64,000 bases of DNA from Datura wrightii (taxonomy: Eukaryota; Streptophyta; Magnoliopsida; Solanales; Solanaceae). The notes under the pieces are model-generated. The model saw nothing but the letters and a program-made list of their open reading frames with translations. It was not told where the DNA came from and did no database searches. Where the stretch lies: the NCBI GenBank assembly GCA_035772735.1, contig JASDFA010000001.1, positions 71,698,001 to 71,762,000 of the forward strand, written 5' to 3'. Both the position numbers and the translations under genes were made by a program. Shown in pieces: positions 22,290-35,200 of the stretch. Each line of letters opens with the position of its first letter. Position 1 is the first letter of the stretch.

Positions 22290-22968
22290 AAAGGTTAAGT
22301 CTAGGGTGAGATACCTGGCATGGGGCGCCAGGTGTTAAACTTTAGAATAAAAAATTTTAACATATGGTGTTATGGGTGGCGTGCCATGCCAACCCCTATT
22401 CCCGAAAAAAAATTCTAAGTCTGTGGTGAGATAGAGGGGAGACAACCAGAGGTCTTTTGGGAAAAAAGTTTTTTGCCAATTTGGGTAAATATTGACCCAA
22501 ACACTTTAAAATTACCAAAAACCCATGCCGCACACCTTTATTTAAATTCCCACTCATCCTTTTCCTTTAAAAAGTTGAAAAACAAAAAAAAAGAAATTCT
22601 CTCTCTTCCTCTCTTAACCCGTAACTTCCCTCCCCTTCCCCCTTCCATTGTTGTATTCTCTAGGCTTTGGTGAAGGTCCTCTTCTCAAATCAAGTAAGTA
22701 TTTTCCTTATCTCTTATTAGGTAAAGTTGAAAGCATGCTCCCACACCCTTCTTACCCAAGATTAGAGACCCAAATCACCATTTTTGGTGAAAATCTTAAA
22801 TTTCATATTATGGGTTTCATGAGATTTAATGTCTTTAATTCTTCCATGATAATGTGTAACCTTGTTGAGTTAACTTATTTTTGGTTGAATATCATGATTT
22901 GAAGTTATGGGGATGGTGAACTGAATTCATGAATTTTGTGGGTAGGTATGCTAATTGTCTAGAGAGAA
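22290..22968 (+). promoter_or_regulatory. Element B pre-env leader, first part
   Basis: Contains gtgagatacctggcatggggcg (near 22310), gtggcgtgccatgcc (near 22374) and gtggtgagatagagggg (near 22426). These are the motif family of B's own LTR. A TATA-like tttatttaaatt (22537-22548), a pyrimidine-rich leader and a consensus-like donor caa|gtaagt (GT at 22694) follow. C1 is inserted after GAGAA (22964-22968). The leader continues at 42649. Promoter and intron are inferred. Confidence 0.45.
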
Positions 22969-25049
22969 TGTTATACCCCGTAAGTTTCTTTCGTTTAACT
23001 GACGCGTGCGCGCATATGTTGAGAGTTTTAGAGTACGAGCATGCGAGGAAGGGCCCGGGGATGAGTATACAAACACGGCATCGAGAGAGCAGGAGGTCGG
23101 GGCTGGAGGCCAGGTGCCCTAGGAGCCATGCCGCGCTGCCAGGCTGGCGCTATGGCCAACGCATCGCACCCCTAGCTTGGAGCTATGGTCGGTGCGCCGC
23201 ACCACCCCTGCCACCACCTTAATATCTATATAAGGCCCTTTGTAAATCGTTTGAGTCTTCTACATATTTCCTTCAATTGAGAAAAGAGAGCGAGCGACTA
23301 TTTCTTCCATTTTTCATCAAATTACACCGCTAAACTTTGTCCAAATGCAAATTTATCTTGGATAACGAGTTCTAGGCCTACGAGGAATGTCCCAGCGAAG
23401 ATATTTCTTGAAAATTCACTTGGAGTGCCGGAACCCTGCTGAGTAAAAGCTGTAGAAATCATTTCTAATCGAGTCCTAAGCGGCTATAGGTGATAGGTAA
23501 GCATTTCTGCCTTCTAAACTCTCGAGAGTTTGTGAGTTTTGGCCAAATTAAATAGAGTGTAATCATAGTTAATATTATTGAAAGATATCATTGTTTTCCA
23601 AGTTCTATTATTGAAATAGCCTTATTCTCTCAGTGTAGAGGCTGCAATTAAGTGGAATTGACAGCTACATATCGGAACTAATCAGATAAACGAGAATTGA
23701 AATTTGAGGTATGTTAAGGCTAGTCTCTTTGACAAGTAATTTCTGTCGTATAGTAATATGACCTATGTCCTTATAAGTAATTCATAAACATGTGTATTGT
23801 GATTAGCTGCGTCAGATAGTTATGAGATTTAAAGTTTATTATATCGGTTGGGACTGACCCTGCCCAATATAGCCTTCTGTCGACCAACCTCAGGGTTACT
23901 AGTTGTGTCATCGCCTACGGGGCTATAGATTTCTTAGAGGACCTATATGATGTCTGACAGGACTATATTTAGGCCTATGAGGCCATATTATAGTCCATCC
24001 ACAAACGGGCTTCTACTTTTATGCCGTATCAGCATCACTGACCATCTGTCGAGCCTTGTGTTCCCAGGGTGCATTACAGGAGCCCAAAAGGGCTCAGACA
24101 TAGCAATAGGAGCCTAGTAGACTCAGTTACAGACCCAAAGGCTAGATTAGTTGGCTATAGTTACCTGTTGACTCATATTGACCATACTAGGGGTATATAG
24201 ATTGAAGTGTACTTGTCGGGGCTTATGGGGGCCCAGGTGGGTTATTCTGTGTTGATTGTACCTTCTAGTCTTATGGGGGCCAGGTAAGGTTCTCGTTTGC
24301 ATTACTCACTTATTAGTTGTACTTTAGGTTGTGACGCTATTCAGGTTATAACTCTTATCCTTTCTTTGGTTTACTTTCATTTCTTTTATCAGTTTTATTC
24401 TATCATTTTCATTACTGCCTTACATATTTGATACATATTGTACTGATGCCCATCTATGGGTCACTGCATACTTGCCTACAGGTGCGGATAGATGTGGTTC
24501 AGTACCTTCTTAGCTGTCAACCAAAGTTAGCAGTTCATCAGCTCCTTTTCTCTGGAGTTGATACATAGAAATGGTTGTTCTTTTGTTGTACAATTTTGGG
24601 TAGGTTAGGGCCCTGTCCCAACCACTATTCCATTCTTAGAGGCTTGAGGACTACAGTTTTCAGTTATTGATTGTTGGCAGTGGGGCCTATATATGTTATA
24701 TTTTGTGTGTTGGTTATGTAGGGCCTAGTTAGCTAGTTACATAGCAGCCTTGTCGGCTATAGTGTAAATATGATTGCCTGTTTTGATTTTGGTATGCCTA
24801 GATAGCATAGTGGTCTCATCGGCCCGCATAGGATCCCTTTAGTGTTCTGTTGTTAGGTTAGCTATTTTCCGTTATAGGTGTTGCATGGCCCTATTGGCCT
24901 GAGGCTATGTTTACAGCCAAGATATAGCAGTTTGTTTTCTTGATTCTGAGTTGTTGGCAGGCACTAGAGGTGCTTATGCCCAGCCAAGTCAGCCCACTTT
25001 CCAATATGGCATTAGGTGTCATTCATGCCTCCCAAGGTGGTGCTTGACA
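22969..25049 (+). repeat. C1 5' LTR
   Basis: 2,081 bp, starts TGTTATACCCC and ends in gcttgaca. TATA box tatataa at 23227-23233, preceded by a GC-rich block of repeated ggcgc, ccatg and gctatgg elements (about 23100-23215). The 3' copy is 40645-42643. Confidence 0.9.
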
Positions 25050-25053
25050 AACT

Positions 25054-25065
25054 TGGTATCAGAGA
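25054..25065 (+). other. Primer-binding site for tRNA-iMet (C1)
   Basis: tggtatcagaga matches the initiator-tRNA site TGGTATCAGAGC except the last base. It starts 5 nt after the LTR. Confidence 0.85.
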
Positions 25066-25264
25066 AACATCGTATCCTAGGGAGTCTGCAAGACGTGTCT
25101 AGTAGAGTCATGTCTATGGGTGTGTTATGAACCATATTCTATAGGCAGGAAGCTATGAGGCATGATAGCATGGTTACCCTCCTTTCTTCTCCAATCATGC
25201 TATAGAGTTATGTCGTATAGGGTAAATCCCTAAGCTTACGTTATTCTGCTTATTTACAGAGAAA

Positions 25265-26594
25265 ATGTCTTACGCAAGAAAAACCACGACTAGTCGAGGG
25301 CTAGATATTATAGCAGGAGAGGGCACTAGCAGGGTACCCCAGTTAGAGGCAGCCTGATCTGACGGTGATAGGGAGACTTCATCCCGATCTCCCCTGCATT
25401 CTCTGCCATGCTAGGAGCCCCCCAGGGCAGCGGATACGTCAACACCACCCCATCCATCCCTGTACCTATACTAACGGATCATTAAGTTAGGAGCGTTGTT
25501 TATATGTTGGCTCAGATGATGGCAGCACAACGTCATCCCGTCATACCAGTTGTCGTTGAATCTACTGGAGGACCTGGAAGTTTGAGGGTCCTAGAGTTCC
25601 TTTCCCTAAGTCCTCCACAATTCAGAGGAACAGACCGCGAAGAGGATCCCCAAGACTTTCTGGACCAGTTACAGAGAATATTTAGGGTGATACATGCTAT
25701 GCCCCCTGAGTCATTCGAGTTGGAAGTATATCGGCTACGAGATATAGTGGTGTTGTGGTACATGAGTTGGAAACAGTCCCGAGGAAGAGACGTACTCCCT
25801 CTGACTTGGTCCAGTTGTTTAGAGGATTTCATAGATCACTATTTGCCGTGAGAAATCAGACTGGCTCGAGTAGATCAGTTCTTGCACCTGGAACAAGGTA
25901 CGATGAGCATTTGAAAGTATGCAATGAGGTTTGACTCTTTAGCCAGATATGCTCTAGCATTTGTGGATACCATGCCAGCTAGGGTACATCGGTTCATCAT
26001 GGGGTTGCTTCCAGAGTATCTGGAAACCTGTGTTAAAGCTACCTTACGAGAGGATATGGACATTACCTCCATTCAAGCTTTGCTAAAAATATCAGAGGGA
26101 TTAGGAGGCATTAGTATGAGGTAGAAAGAGCGAACCAGGAGCAGCGCCAAAGGGCCAGTCCCACTGATATGCAGAAAGAATTTCAGGGCGACCCAGCCCA
26201 CAAATATCAGGTAGGCCACCCATACCTTTCCGTCAGCAGTAGTAGAGCAGTAGATCAAATCATCGCGGACAGTCAAGTCCTGGCGAGAGCTTACGAGTGT
26301 CAAGATCCTAGCAGCAGAGGGGATCAGATCAGAGTAGGCCCGCTATACCATATTGTACCATTTGCAGTCGACGACATTTTAGGAGGTGTAGATATGGCTC
26401 CACCATTTGTTACACTTCTGGGCAGGAGATCCATTTGATGATCGGGACTAGCAGAATAGGTCCACAACAGGATCACATGCTCCAGCACCTTCGGCAGGTC
26501 GCAGACCCTCAGCTTCAGCCGGTAGAGGCCGAGGTAGATCAGGGGCATCTAGTTCTGGATGTGGTCCGGGTCGCACTTCTGATTTACCAAGGTA
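25265..26594 (+). pseudogene. gag: Chromovirus gag (C1), broken
   Basis: ATG at 25265 begins MSYARKTTTSRGLD. The gag core is readable at 25504-26124: PPQFRGTDREEDPQDFL, VEPLSL-type helices represented here as SFELEVYRLRDIVVLWYMSW, RFDSLARYALAFVD and RVHRFIMGLLPEYLETCV. The Arg/Ser/Gly-rich tail (GRGRGRSGAS) is near 26525-26555. The zinc-knuckle position (about 26409-26455) has lost two of its four ligands. Stops occur at 25352, 25849-25851, about 25915 and 26122-26124, and more follow. Gag packages element RNA; this copy cannot make full-length protein. Confidence 0.8.
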
Positions 26595-28089
26595 ACAGGA
26601 GTTAGAGTCATCACTAGATATTATGACAGGTATGTTGGACGTTTGCTCTCACTCAGTTTATGCTTTGATAGATCCAAGTTTCACTTTGTCCTATGTTACT
26701 CCGTTGGTAGCTCCGATGTTTGGTATAATGCCAGAATTGCTTCAGTGATCTTTCTCGGTGTCTACACCCATCGGTGACTCTATTATTGCTAAGAGAATTT
26801 ACCGGGGTTGTACAATAGAGATTGTCGGTTGTCAGACCTTAGCAGATTTAGTGGAGCTACAAATGATAGATTTTGATGTAATTATGAGTATGGATTGGCT
26901 AGAACCATGTTATACCAATGTTGAGTGTTGGACCAAGACCATCTGATTTCACTTTCTATGGGAGCTAGTGTGAAAATGGAAAGGCAATGCAGCTACACCA
27001 AATGGTAGGTTCATATCCTATCTTCGAGCGAGAAAGTTGATAGAGAAGGGTTGTTTTACCATATTGTTAGGGTTTGGATATGCAAGAAGAATCCCCGACT
27101 CTTCAGTCCATCCCAGTGGTTAGTGAGTTTCTAGATGTGTCTCCAGATGAGCTTTCTGGTATTCCTCCAGAGCGTGAGGTAAATTTATTTATCGACTTGC
27201 CTCCAGGCACACAACCTATATCCATCCCTCCGTACCGAATGGCTCTTGCCGAGCTAAAGGAATTGAAAGGACAGTTGAAAGATTTTCTAGATAAGGGCTT
27301 TATCAGGCCGAGTGCTTCACCGTGGGATGGACCAGTTCTATTTGTGAGGAAGAAATATGGCTCCCTACGAATGTTCAAAGATTATCAAAAACTAAATAAA
27401 GTTACTATTAATTCCAAGGATAGATGATTGATTTGATCAGCTTCAGGGAGAGAAATATATCTCCAAGATCGACTTAAGGTCAGGGTATCATCAAGTACGG
27501 GTCCGAGAGAAATACATTCCAAAGACAACCTTTAGGACCAGTTATGGTCGTTTTTAATTCTTTTTCATGTCCTTCAAATGGATGAATGCCCCAGCAATGT
27601 GCATGGACTTGATGAACAGTATCTTCATACCGTATTTAGATCTGTTTGTGATAGTGTTTATTGATGATATTCTGGTATATTCCCGCTCAGAAGCTGAACA
27701 CAGGGATCATCAGTGAACGTACTCCAGATCCTCAGAGACTGCCAGTTATATGCGAAGTTCTCAAAATGTGAGTTTTGGTTGAATTCCGTATCTTTCTTGG
27801 GTTATATTGTGTCAGATGCAGGTATCCAAGTGGCCTTACAAAAAATTGAGGTCGTAAAGACGTGTCCTAGACCCACGACCCCAATTGAGGTTCGTAGTTT
27901 CCTGGGGTTAGCCAAGTATTTCTGAAGGTTTGTGGAAGGATTTTCTACCCTATCAGTGCCATTGACCAATTAACTCAAAAAGCAGCCAAATTCCACTGGA
28001 CCGAGTCTTGTGAGCACAGTTTCCAAGAGATGAACAATAGGTTGACATCTACACCAGTATTAGCCTCATCGAAAGGTTCAGAGGGCTAT
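26595..28089 (+). pseudogene. pol: Chromovirus protease and reverse transcriptase, 5' part of pol (C1)
   Basis: The protease site is at 26671-26682, DPSF where the relatives here have DPGS, so the conserved Gly is lost. PIGDSIIAKRIYRGC follows (26767-26811), then DFDVIMSMDWL (26872-26904). Reverse transcriptase: [14 protein letters not shown] (27130-27170), [28 protein letters not shown], and the FIDD catalytic motif at 27657-27668. Connection and RNase H begin at FLGLAKYF (about 27898). Frameshifts lie near 27060 and 27420 and at other points, with stops at 26750 and 26944 among others. The frame is cut at 28089/28095 by C2 and resumes at 38468. Confidence 0.82.
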
Positions 28090-28094
28090 GATGT

Positions 28095-30683
28095 TGTTAC
28101 ACCCCATAAATTCTTGACATGTAGATTTCTTACTGACATGTTGGTTAAGAGTTTTAGAATGTCATACATGCTATAAAAAGGCCCGGGGAAAGATCAGACG
28201 AGCGTCGCATCGAACCATCGCAAGAGGAGGCCGGGCAGGCCCCCTCCGCGGTGGCAGCGTGTCATGGCGGAAGCCCCTCCGCGATGGACAACGTGCCATG
28301 GAGGGGGGTGTCCAGGCCCAAATATATAAAGCCCCACTTCATTTTTTTTATTTCATTTACACTCTTAATTTCCAGAAAACGACCATAGAGAAGAGGGAGA
28401 CGAGGGTTTAATATAAATTCCATCTTATTACGCCGTCAAACGCAGTACAAACTCGAATTAATCTTGGGTAGTGAAGTATTAAGCTGCAGAGAACATTTCT
28501 ACGGAGGTAGTTTCGTGAAATTCGGTCGGTAAATCATCGTCCTACTGAGCTAAGGTAAGTGAAATTGCTCCAAATTAGTGTCAATATACCTCTAGCCCTA
28601 AAGTGAGCATTTCTCCCTTCTGGACTTTCGAGAAATAGCGAGTTTTTGGTTGTTCTCCGATAAGTCAAAGTTTGGGCTATATATATATATTCAAAGTAGC
28701 ATTTTCTTTCAGAATATCGATGAATTTAGTTCTAATTGCTATGAATATGAATGCAGTTGGAAGAAATAGCTGAAAATTCTCCGAGTTACGCCAGATACTT
28801 AGAAAGTTAACGGACACAGTATGTAAAGCCAGTTTCTTCGGCAAGCTAGTAGTTCTGGTATAGTAAAATAGTTCAAGTGCCAGTAGAATGTTTCAAAAGC
28901 CGCATATTATGTTTAATATGAATTTTTGTATGATATTAGCAACATCATGTCATGTGTAGCGTGAAACTTACTAGCACGATATACATTCTAGTAGAAAGTT
29001 TCAGAAACAGTACAGCATGCCCAGTATGTAACTTAGTAAGGTATGTCAGGACATCATCGTGTTCAGTCGAAACTTCGTAAAGCAATATAAGTTCCCATTA
29101 GTATTTAAGAAATAGAATAGTAGCCTAAAAGGAAGTTTAGAAAGCATGTTAGATATAATAAATCATGTTTACCATGAAACTCAGTTATACAGCATGATTC
29201 TCAGCAGAATTATTATATCTTGTTCAGTATCAGATTTAGCACACTATGACAGAAGTTATATATAGATATACATATATATATATATATATATATACCATTA
29301 TCAGTTTTAGCATGTATTATATGTATACACATTATTATCATTAGTTACAGCATGTAGTGTATACACATTATTATCACTAGTTTAGGCATGTAGTATATGC
29401 AGTTAGTATTATCAGTTAAGACTTGACTGTATTGTTTTGGGTTGGATTACCTAGCATTCTTGACTGCCCCAGGGTTAATAGTTGTATTGACTTGTCCGCC
29501 AGAGGGCGAGGATACGTTTCTCTATGGAGTGGCATACCGTCCCCTAGGGGACGAAGATGGGATGCAAGTTTCCCCATATTTTGCCTTGGTCGGCTTTTAT
29601 ACACCCCCGTCGAGCAGGTACGCCTGGGGTGTTGATTCAGGAGTCCTCCAGACTTAGGTACAGTTATATTCAGGGGCTCAGCTAGCCCAAGTGCATACCC
29701 AGGGGACCGGCAGGATGCTTATAGTTACTAGGGGAGATGGGATGACCGGGGTAGGGGTATAGATTGCGTGTTGGTTGTACCTCCCGTCTTATGGGGGCCG
29801 GGTAAGGTTTATGTGTGCTATGCTATGTTATGTTATGTTATATTATGCCATGTTACGTTAGACATGAATAGATGGATAGTAGAATGCTACATTTCCAGGT
29901 ATGACTCCTACTCTTTTCAGCATAGTTGAGGACAGTCTTAAACTCATACTTTTAGTCAGTTACAGTCTATTTCTTTCTATTCCAGTTTTATCAGTTATAT
30001 TGCTTATCTTCAGTTATTTTCCAGTTGTTACTCTGCATACTCAGTACCAGTGGCACTAATGCCCGTTTGGGGTGCTACATTACTTGCTTGCACGTACTCA
30101 TAGACGAGGAGTCGATCCCTCGTGATTCCAACCAGCACACAGAGTCATTCAGCTCCAGTCATCCGGAGCTAGATAGCTAGAGGTTTATCCCTTTTCATTT
30201 ATTGTACAGTATGGGTAGGCCGGGGCCCTATCCCGACCATATTATTAGTATTCTTAGAGGCTTGCAGATTGTATATTCCCTGTGATTAGCTATACCGGTC
30301 GTGTGAGGCCATGTGTATGTTATAGTTTGTTTATGATGGCCGTATGGTGCCTCATTCAGTTGGTAGTGGTGACCTTGTCGGTCACGTAGCAGTTTAGCAC
30401 CTGTTTTATTGATTCAAAAGTAACTAGACAGCATGGTGGCCCTGTTGGCCCCCATAGGTTCCCTCATAATACTGTTGTTCTGGTTAGCTGTTGTCTGCTT
30501 ACAGGTGGCTATAGGCCTAGTCGACCGGAGTTGTATTTACAACTGTTATATAGCCCGTTGTTTTCTTGAATCCAGTGTTAGAACCAGCCTGGCACTAGAA
30601 GTGCTTAGGCTCAGCTAGTCCAGCAGTCCAGGTTCCAATAGGGCACCAGGTGCCAGTCATGCCCCCCAAGGTAGGGCGTGACA
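28095..30683 (+). repeat. C2 5' LTR
   Basis: 2,589 bp, TGTTACACCCC...GGGCGTGACA. TATA box tatataaa at 28323-28330, preceded by a CTCCGCG/CGTGTCA module block (28240-28306). It contains an alternating TA tract (about 29258-29296) and a TTATG-type pentamer run (about 29817-29860). The same features recur in the 3' LTR. Confidence 0.93.
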
Positions 30684-30687
30684 AACT

Positions 30688-30699
30688 TGGTACCAGAGC
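30688..30699 (+). other. Primer-binding site for tRNA-iMet (C2)
   Basis: tggtaccagagc, one mismatch to TGGTATCAGAGC, starting 5 nt after the LTR end. Confidence 0.88.
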
Positions 30700-30836
30700 A
30701 GGTCGTATCCCAAGGAGTCTGCAAGTCGTGCTAAGTAGAGTCTTGTCTATGGATGTGTTGTGCACCACATACTACAGGTAGCGGGACAGTATAGGGTTGA
30801 GTCTCTAGAGCTTACTATATTCTTTGGTTACTGATA

Positions 30837-32258
30837 ATGTCAGACCAGCGACATCCTATCACAGGCCGGAGATTGGACATTGCAGCAGGGGAAGGCACCA
30901 GCAGGATGCCTCACCCTCATTTAGAAACAACCCGATCAGAGGGCAATACAGAGGCATTGTCCCAACCTTCTCAGCAGTCTCCACCATATTAGGAGCCACT
31001 TGGGGCGACACCACCTCCAGCAGTCTCTATACCGATACCTTCTGACCAGGAGGTCAGGAGTGCGGAAGTCATGTTAGCATAAATGATGGCTACTCAGCGT
31101 CAACCGATGTCGTCTACAGTTGCAGAGTCATTAGGAGGGCCCGGTAGTTCGAGGGCCCGTGAAATTTTGGCTCTAAATCCCCCACAGTTTACAGGTATGG
31201 ACCTGACATAGGAACCTCAGGATTTTCTAGATCAAATGCAGAGAATTTTCAGGGTTATGCATGCCACTCCTACAGAATCGGTTCAATTGGCAGCATTTCG
31301 GTTAAGGGATATTGCCGTGTTGTGGTATGAAAGCTGGGAAAGGTCCTGAGGGAGAGATGTTTCCCCTCCAACCTGGTCTAGATTCTCAGGAGCTTTTCTG
31401 GATCACTATTTACCACGGGAGATTCGACAGGCCCGGGTGGACAACTTTTTACATTTAGAGTAGGGGGCCATGAGTATTCGGGAATACGCCTTGTGGTTTG
31501 ATGCTTTGACCCGGTATGCACCAGCCTTTGTTGATACCATGGTATCCAGAGTACACCGCTTCATCATAGGATTGAATCCAGAATATGTTGAGACTTGTAT
31601 TACGGCTACACTGCGAGAGGACATGGATATTGCCCGCGTTCAGGCATTTGCCCAGAATATTGAGGGCATCAGGCAGCTGCAGCGGGAGATCAGGAGGACC
31701 AGTCAGGAATAGCGCTGAAGGGATAGGCCACTTTAGTTACAGAGGGAGGGTTGGGGAGGACCTAGGCCAAAATTGTTAGATAGGCCGCCCAGACCCCCGC
31801 CTCCACCACAGCTGCAGAGGGGAAGATTTAGCTGCAGGGGCAGTCAGAGACCGGCAGAGGCTCGCAGACTGCAGATTCACCACTATAGAGGAGGGCAGAG
31901 CAGAGTAGGTATACCCTACCACTTTTCCCTATATGCAGTCGACGTCACTCTGGATCATGCAGGTATGGCTCCACCAGATGTTATATTTGTGGCTAAGAGG
32001 GTCATCTGATGAGAGATTGTCCAGCCAGAGGTCAGGACGACAGGGATAGACAGGATAGGGCATCCGCAGGGTCACGAGCTTCAGTATCCTCGGCAGGGCG
32101 CAGGCCCTCAATTTCAGCAGGCAGAGGCCGGGGCAGATCAGGGGCCTCCGGTGTAGGTGTGGGTCCAAGCCGCACATATTCCTTACAAGGGAGGCAGCAT
32201 TCGGAAGCGTCACCTGATGTTGTGATAGGTATGATGACTATCTGCTCAACCCTACTTA
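30837..32258 (+). pseudogene. gag: Chromovirus gag (C2), broken
   Basis: ATG at 30837 (MSDQRHPITGRRLDIAAGEG) is the likely start, since the same N-terminus opens element E's gag at 59980. Gag core: LNPPQFTGMD, DFLDQMQRIFRVMHATPTES, VQLAAFRLRDIAVLWYESW (about 31175-31340), ALTRYAPAFVDTMVSRVHRF, then PEYVETCITATLREDMD. A CX2CX4HX4C knuckle (CYICG-EGHLMRDC, 31979-32020) has an internal TAA. An Arg/Gly/Ser-rich tail (about 32040-32170) follows. In-frame stops occur near 31048, 31081, 31210, 31348, 31460 and 31710, and there are frameshifts before the knuckle and near 32260. Confidence 0.85.
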
Positions 32259-35200
32259 TGTATTGATTGATCCAGGATCTACTTTGTCCTACATTACCCA
32301 TTTGTGGCCCGAAAGTTCGGTGTTGTACCATAGTTGCTTCAGCAACACTTTTCAGTATCTACACCCGTCGGTGACTCCATTATAGGTAGGAGGGTTTATC
32401 GAGGGTGTACAGTAGAGGTTGCTGATCGTCAGACCACAGTAGATCTGGTAGAATTAGAAATGGTTGATTTCGATGCTATTATGAGTATGGATTGGTTGGC
32501 TCCGTGCTATGCAAATGTAGAATGCTGGACCAAGAAAGTCCGATTCCACTTTCCATGGGAGGCATTCCGAGAGTGGAAGGGCAGTACAATTACGCCAAAA
32601 GGTAGGTTTATTTCCTATCTTCAAGCGAGGAAGTTGATAGCTAAGGGTTGCATTTACCACATTGTGATAGTTCAGGATGTTCGAGTAGAGCCTCCAACTC
32701 TCCAATCTATTCCAGTGGTGATCGAATTCCCAGATGTATTTCCAGATGAGTTACCCGGTATTCCCCCAAAAAGGGAAATAGATTTTGCAATTGATTTATT
32801 ACCAGGAATTCAGCCCATATCAATTCCTCTGTATCGTATGGCTCCTGCTGAACTCAGAGAATTAAAGGAGCAGCTTAAAGATCTGTTAGATAAGGGCTTT
32901 ATTAGGCCGAGTACTTCACCTTGGGGTGCGCCAGTTCTATTTGTGAGAAAGAAGGACGGCTCACTCCGCATGTGTATAGACTACCGACAGTTGAATAAGG
33001 TTACAATCAAGAATAAGTATCTGCTTCCCAGAATAGATGATTTGTTTGATCAGTTACAGGGGGCCAGAGTCTCCAAGATTAACTTACGATCCGGATAGCA
33101 TCAGGTTCGGGTTCATGAAAGGGACATTCCAAAGACTACTTTCACGACCAGATACGGCCATTTTGAATTTCTAGTTATATCTTTTGGGCTGACAAATGCC
33201 CCAGCAGTATTTATGGACCTAATGAACAGCATCTTCAGACCATACCTAGACCTGTTTATCATAGTGTTTATTGACGACTTTCTGGTGTATTCTCGCTCGG
33301 AGGCTGACCACAATGATCATCTGCGGACAGTGCTCCAGATTCTCAGGAACCGTCAGTTGTACGCCAAGTTTTCTAAATGTGAATTCTGGCTAAACTCAAT
33401 AGCTTTCTTGGGGCACATCGTGTCGGATACTGGTATACAGGTAGACACGTAGAAAATAGAAGTAGTAAAAACATGGCCCAGTCCTACCACTCCGACCAAA
33501 GTCCGCAGTTTTCTAGGATTAGCAGGGTACTACAGAAGATTTGTTGAGGGATTCTCCACCATAGTGGCACCTCTGACTAAGATGATGCAAAAAGCAGTAA
33601 AGTTTCAGTGGACGGAGGCATGTGAGCAGAGTTTCCAGGAATTGAAAGACAGGTTGACCTCCGCCCCAATATTAGCATTTCCAGAAGGTACAGAGGGTTA
33701 TGCAGTTAATTGTGATGCTTCGGGTATTGGGTTAGAATGTGTGTTGATGTAGCACGGTAAAGTGATTGCTTATGCTTCCAGAAAGCTGAGGAAACACGAA
33801 AAGAATTATCCTACCCATGATCTGGAACTAGCCTCAGTGATCCACGCTCTAAAGATATGGAGGCATTACCTGTACGGCGTCCATGTCGATATTTTCACTG
33901 ATCATAAGAGCCTACAGTATATCTTCACTCAGAGGGAGTTGAATCTGCGACAGCATCGCTGGTTGGAATTGCTGAAAAATTATGATGTAAATATTCTGTA
34001 CCATCCAGGAAGAGCCAACGTAGTAGAAGATGACCTTAGCCAAGTCTATGGGGAGTTTAGTGTACCTGCAGCCCGAGCAGCGGGAATTGGCCTGAGCAAT
34101 ACACTAGTTAGCCAGTTTAGCCGTTCGTGTAGCAGAAATAGAGGACAACAGAGCGGTAATTCAGAATACCGCAGTGTTGTCATTAGTTGTGGAGGTAAAG
34201 GAATGGTAGTATGAAGATCCTGACCTGGTTCAGCTTAAGGACAGAGTTCAACAAGGAAAAGCACAAGATTTTCAGGTAACTGAGGATGAAGTGTTGTGAT
34301 GTAAAGGCCGCATTTGTGTTCTAGATATTTCAGGGCTTCGCCAGCAGATTATGAGCGAGACGCATTACTCCCGCTATTCTCTCCACCTAGGCGCGATGAA
34401 AATGTACCATGATATCAAAGAAATCTACTGGTGGCCAGGTATGAAGAGAGAAATAGCAGAATTCGTATCCCAGTGTCCTAACTGCCAGTAAGTAAAAGCG
34501 GAACACCAAAAACCAGGCGGATTAACTCAAGACATAGTTGTGCCTCTTTGGAAGTGGGAAGAAGTAAATATGGATTTTGTAGTAGGATTACCCCGTGCCA
34601 GACACAGAAATGACTCGATTTGGGTAATTTTTGACAGACTAACAAAATCAGCCCACTTTTTGCCAATAAGGGCTACTTTCTCTGCCGAAGATTATGCTGA
34701 GTTGTATATCAAAGAAATACTCAGACTGCACGGTGTTCCAGTATCCATCATCTCTGACAGGGGAGCGCAATTCACGGCTAAATTTTGGTGATCATTTCAG
34801 AGAGGCCTGGGAACACAAATTAATCTGAGCATCACATTCCACCCTCAGACAGATGGGAAGGCAGAACGCACTATTTAGATGCTCGAGGATATGCTGCGAG
34901 CATGTGTGTTAGACCTTGGAGGTAGCTGGGTTGAGCACTTACCACTTATTGAGTTTGCTTATAACAATAGTTACCACTCAGTTATCCAGATGGCGCCCTA
35001 TGAGGCTTTGTATGAGCGAAAATGTAGATCACCAGTTGGCTAGTTTGAAATAGGAGAGTCAGCGCTGATTGGGCCAGATATTATTCATCAGTCAGAAGAA
35101 AAGGTAAAGCTTATCAGAGAACGCCTACTGACTGCTCAGAGCCGCCAGAAATCATATGCTGATGTGCAGCGCAGAAACCTGGATTTTAATGTGAATGACT

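Noticed and set aside
22929..23222. A 97-residue frame rich in Arg and Pro across the start of the C1 LTR
   Set aside because: It spans the junction between element B and the C1 LTR and is driven by the GC-rich U3 block.
29817..29860. Short spaced repeats that could suggest a CRISPR-like array
   Set aside because: They are contiguous pentamer slippage repeats inside an LTR of a plant element, with no unique spacers.
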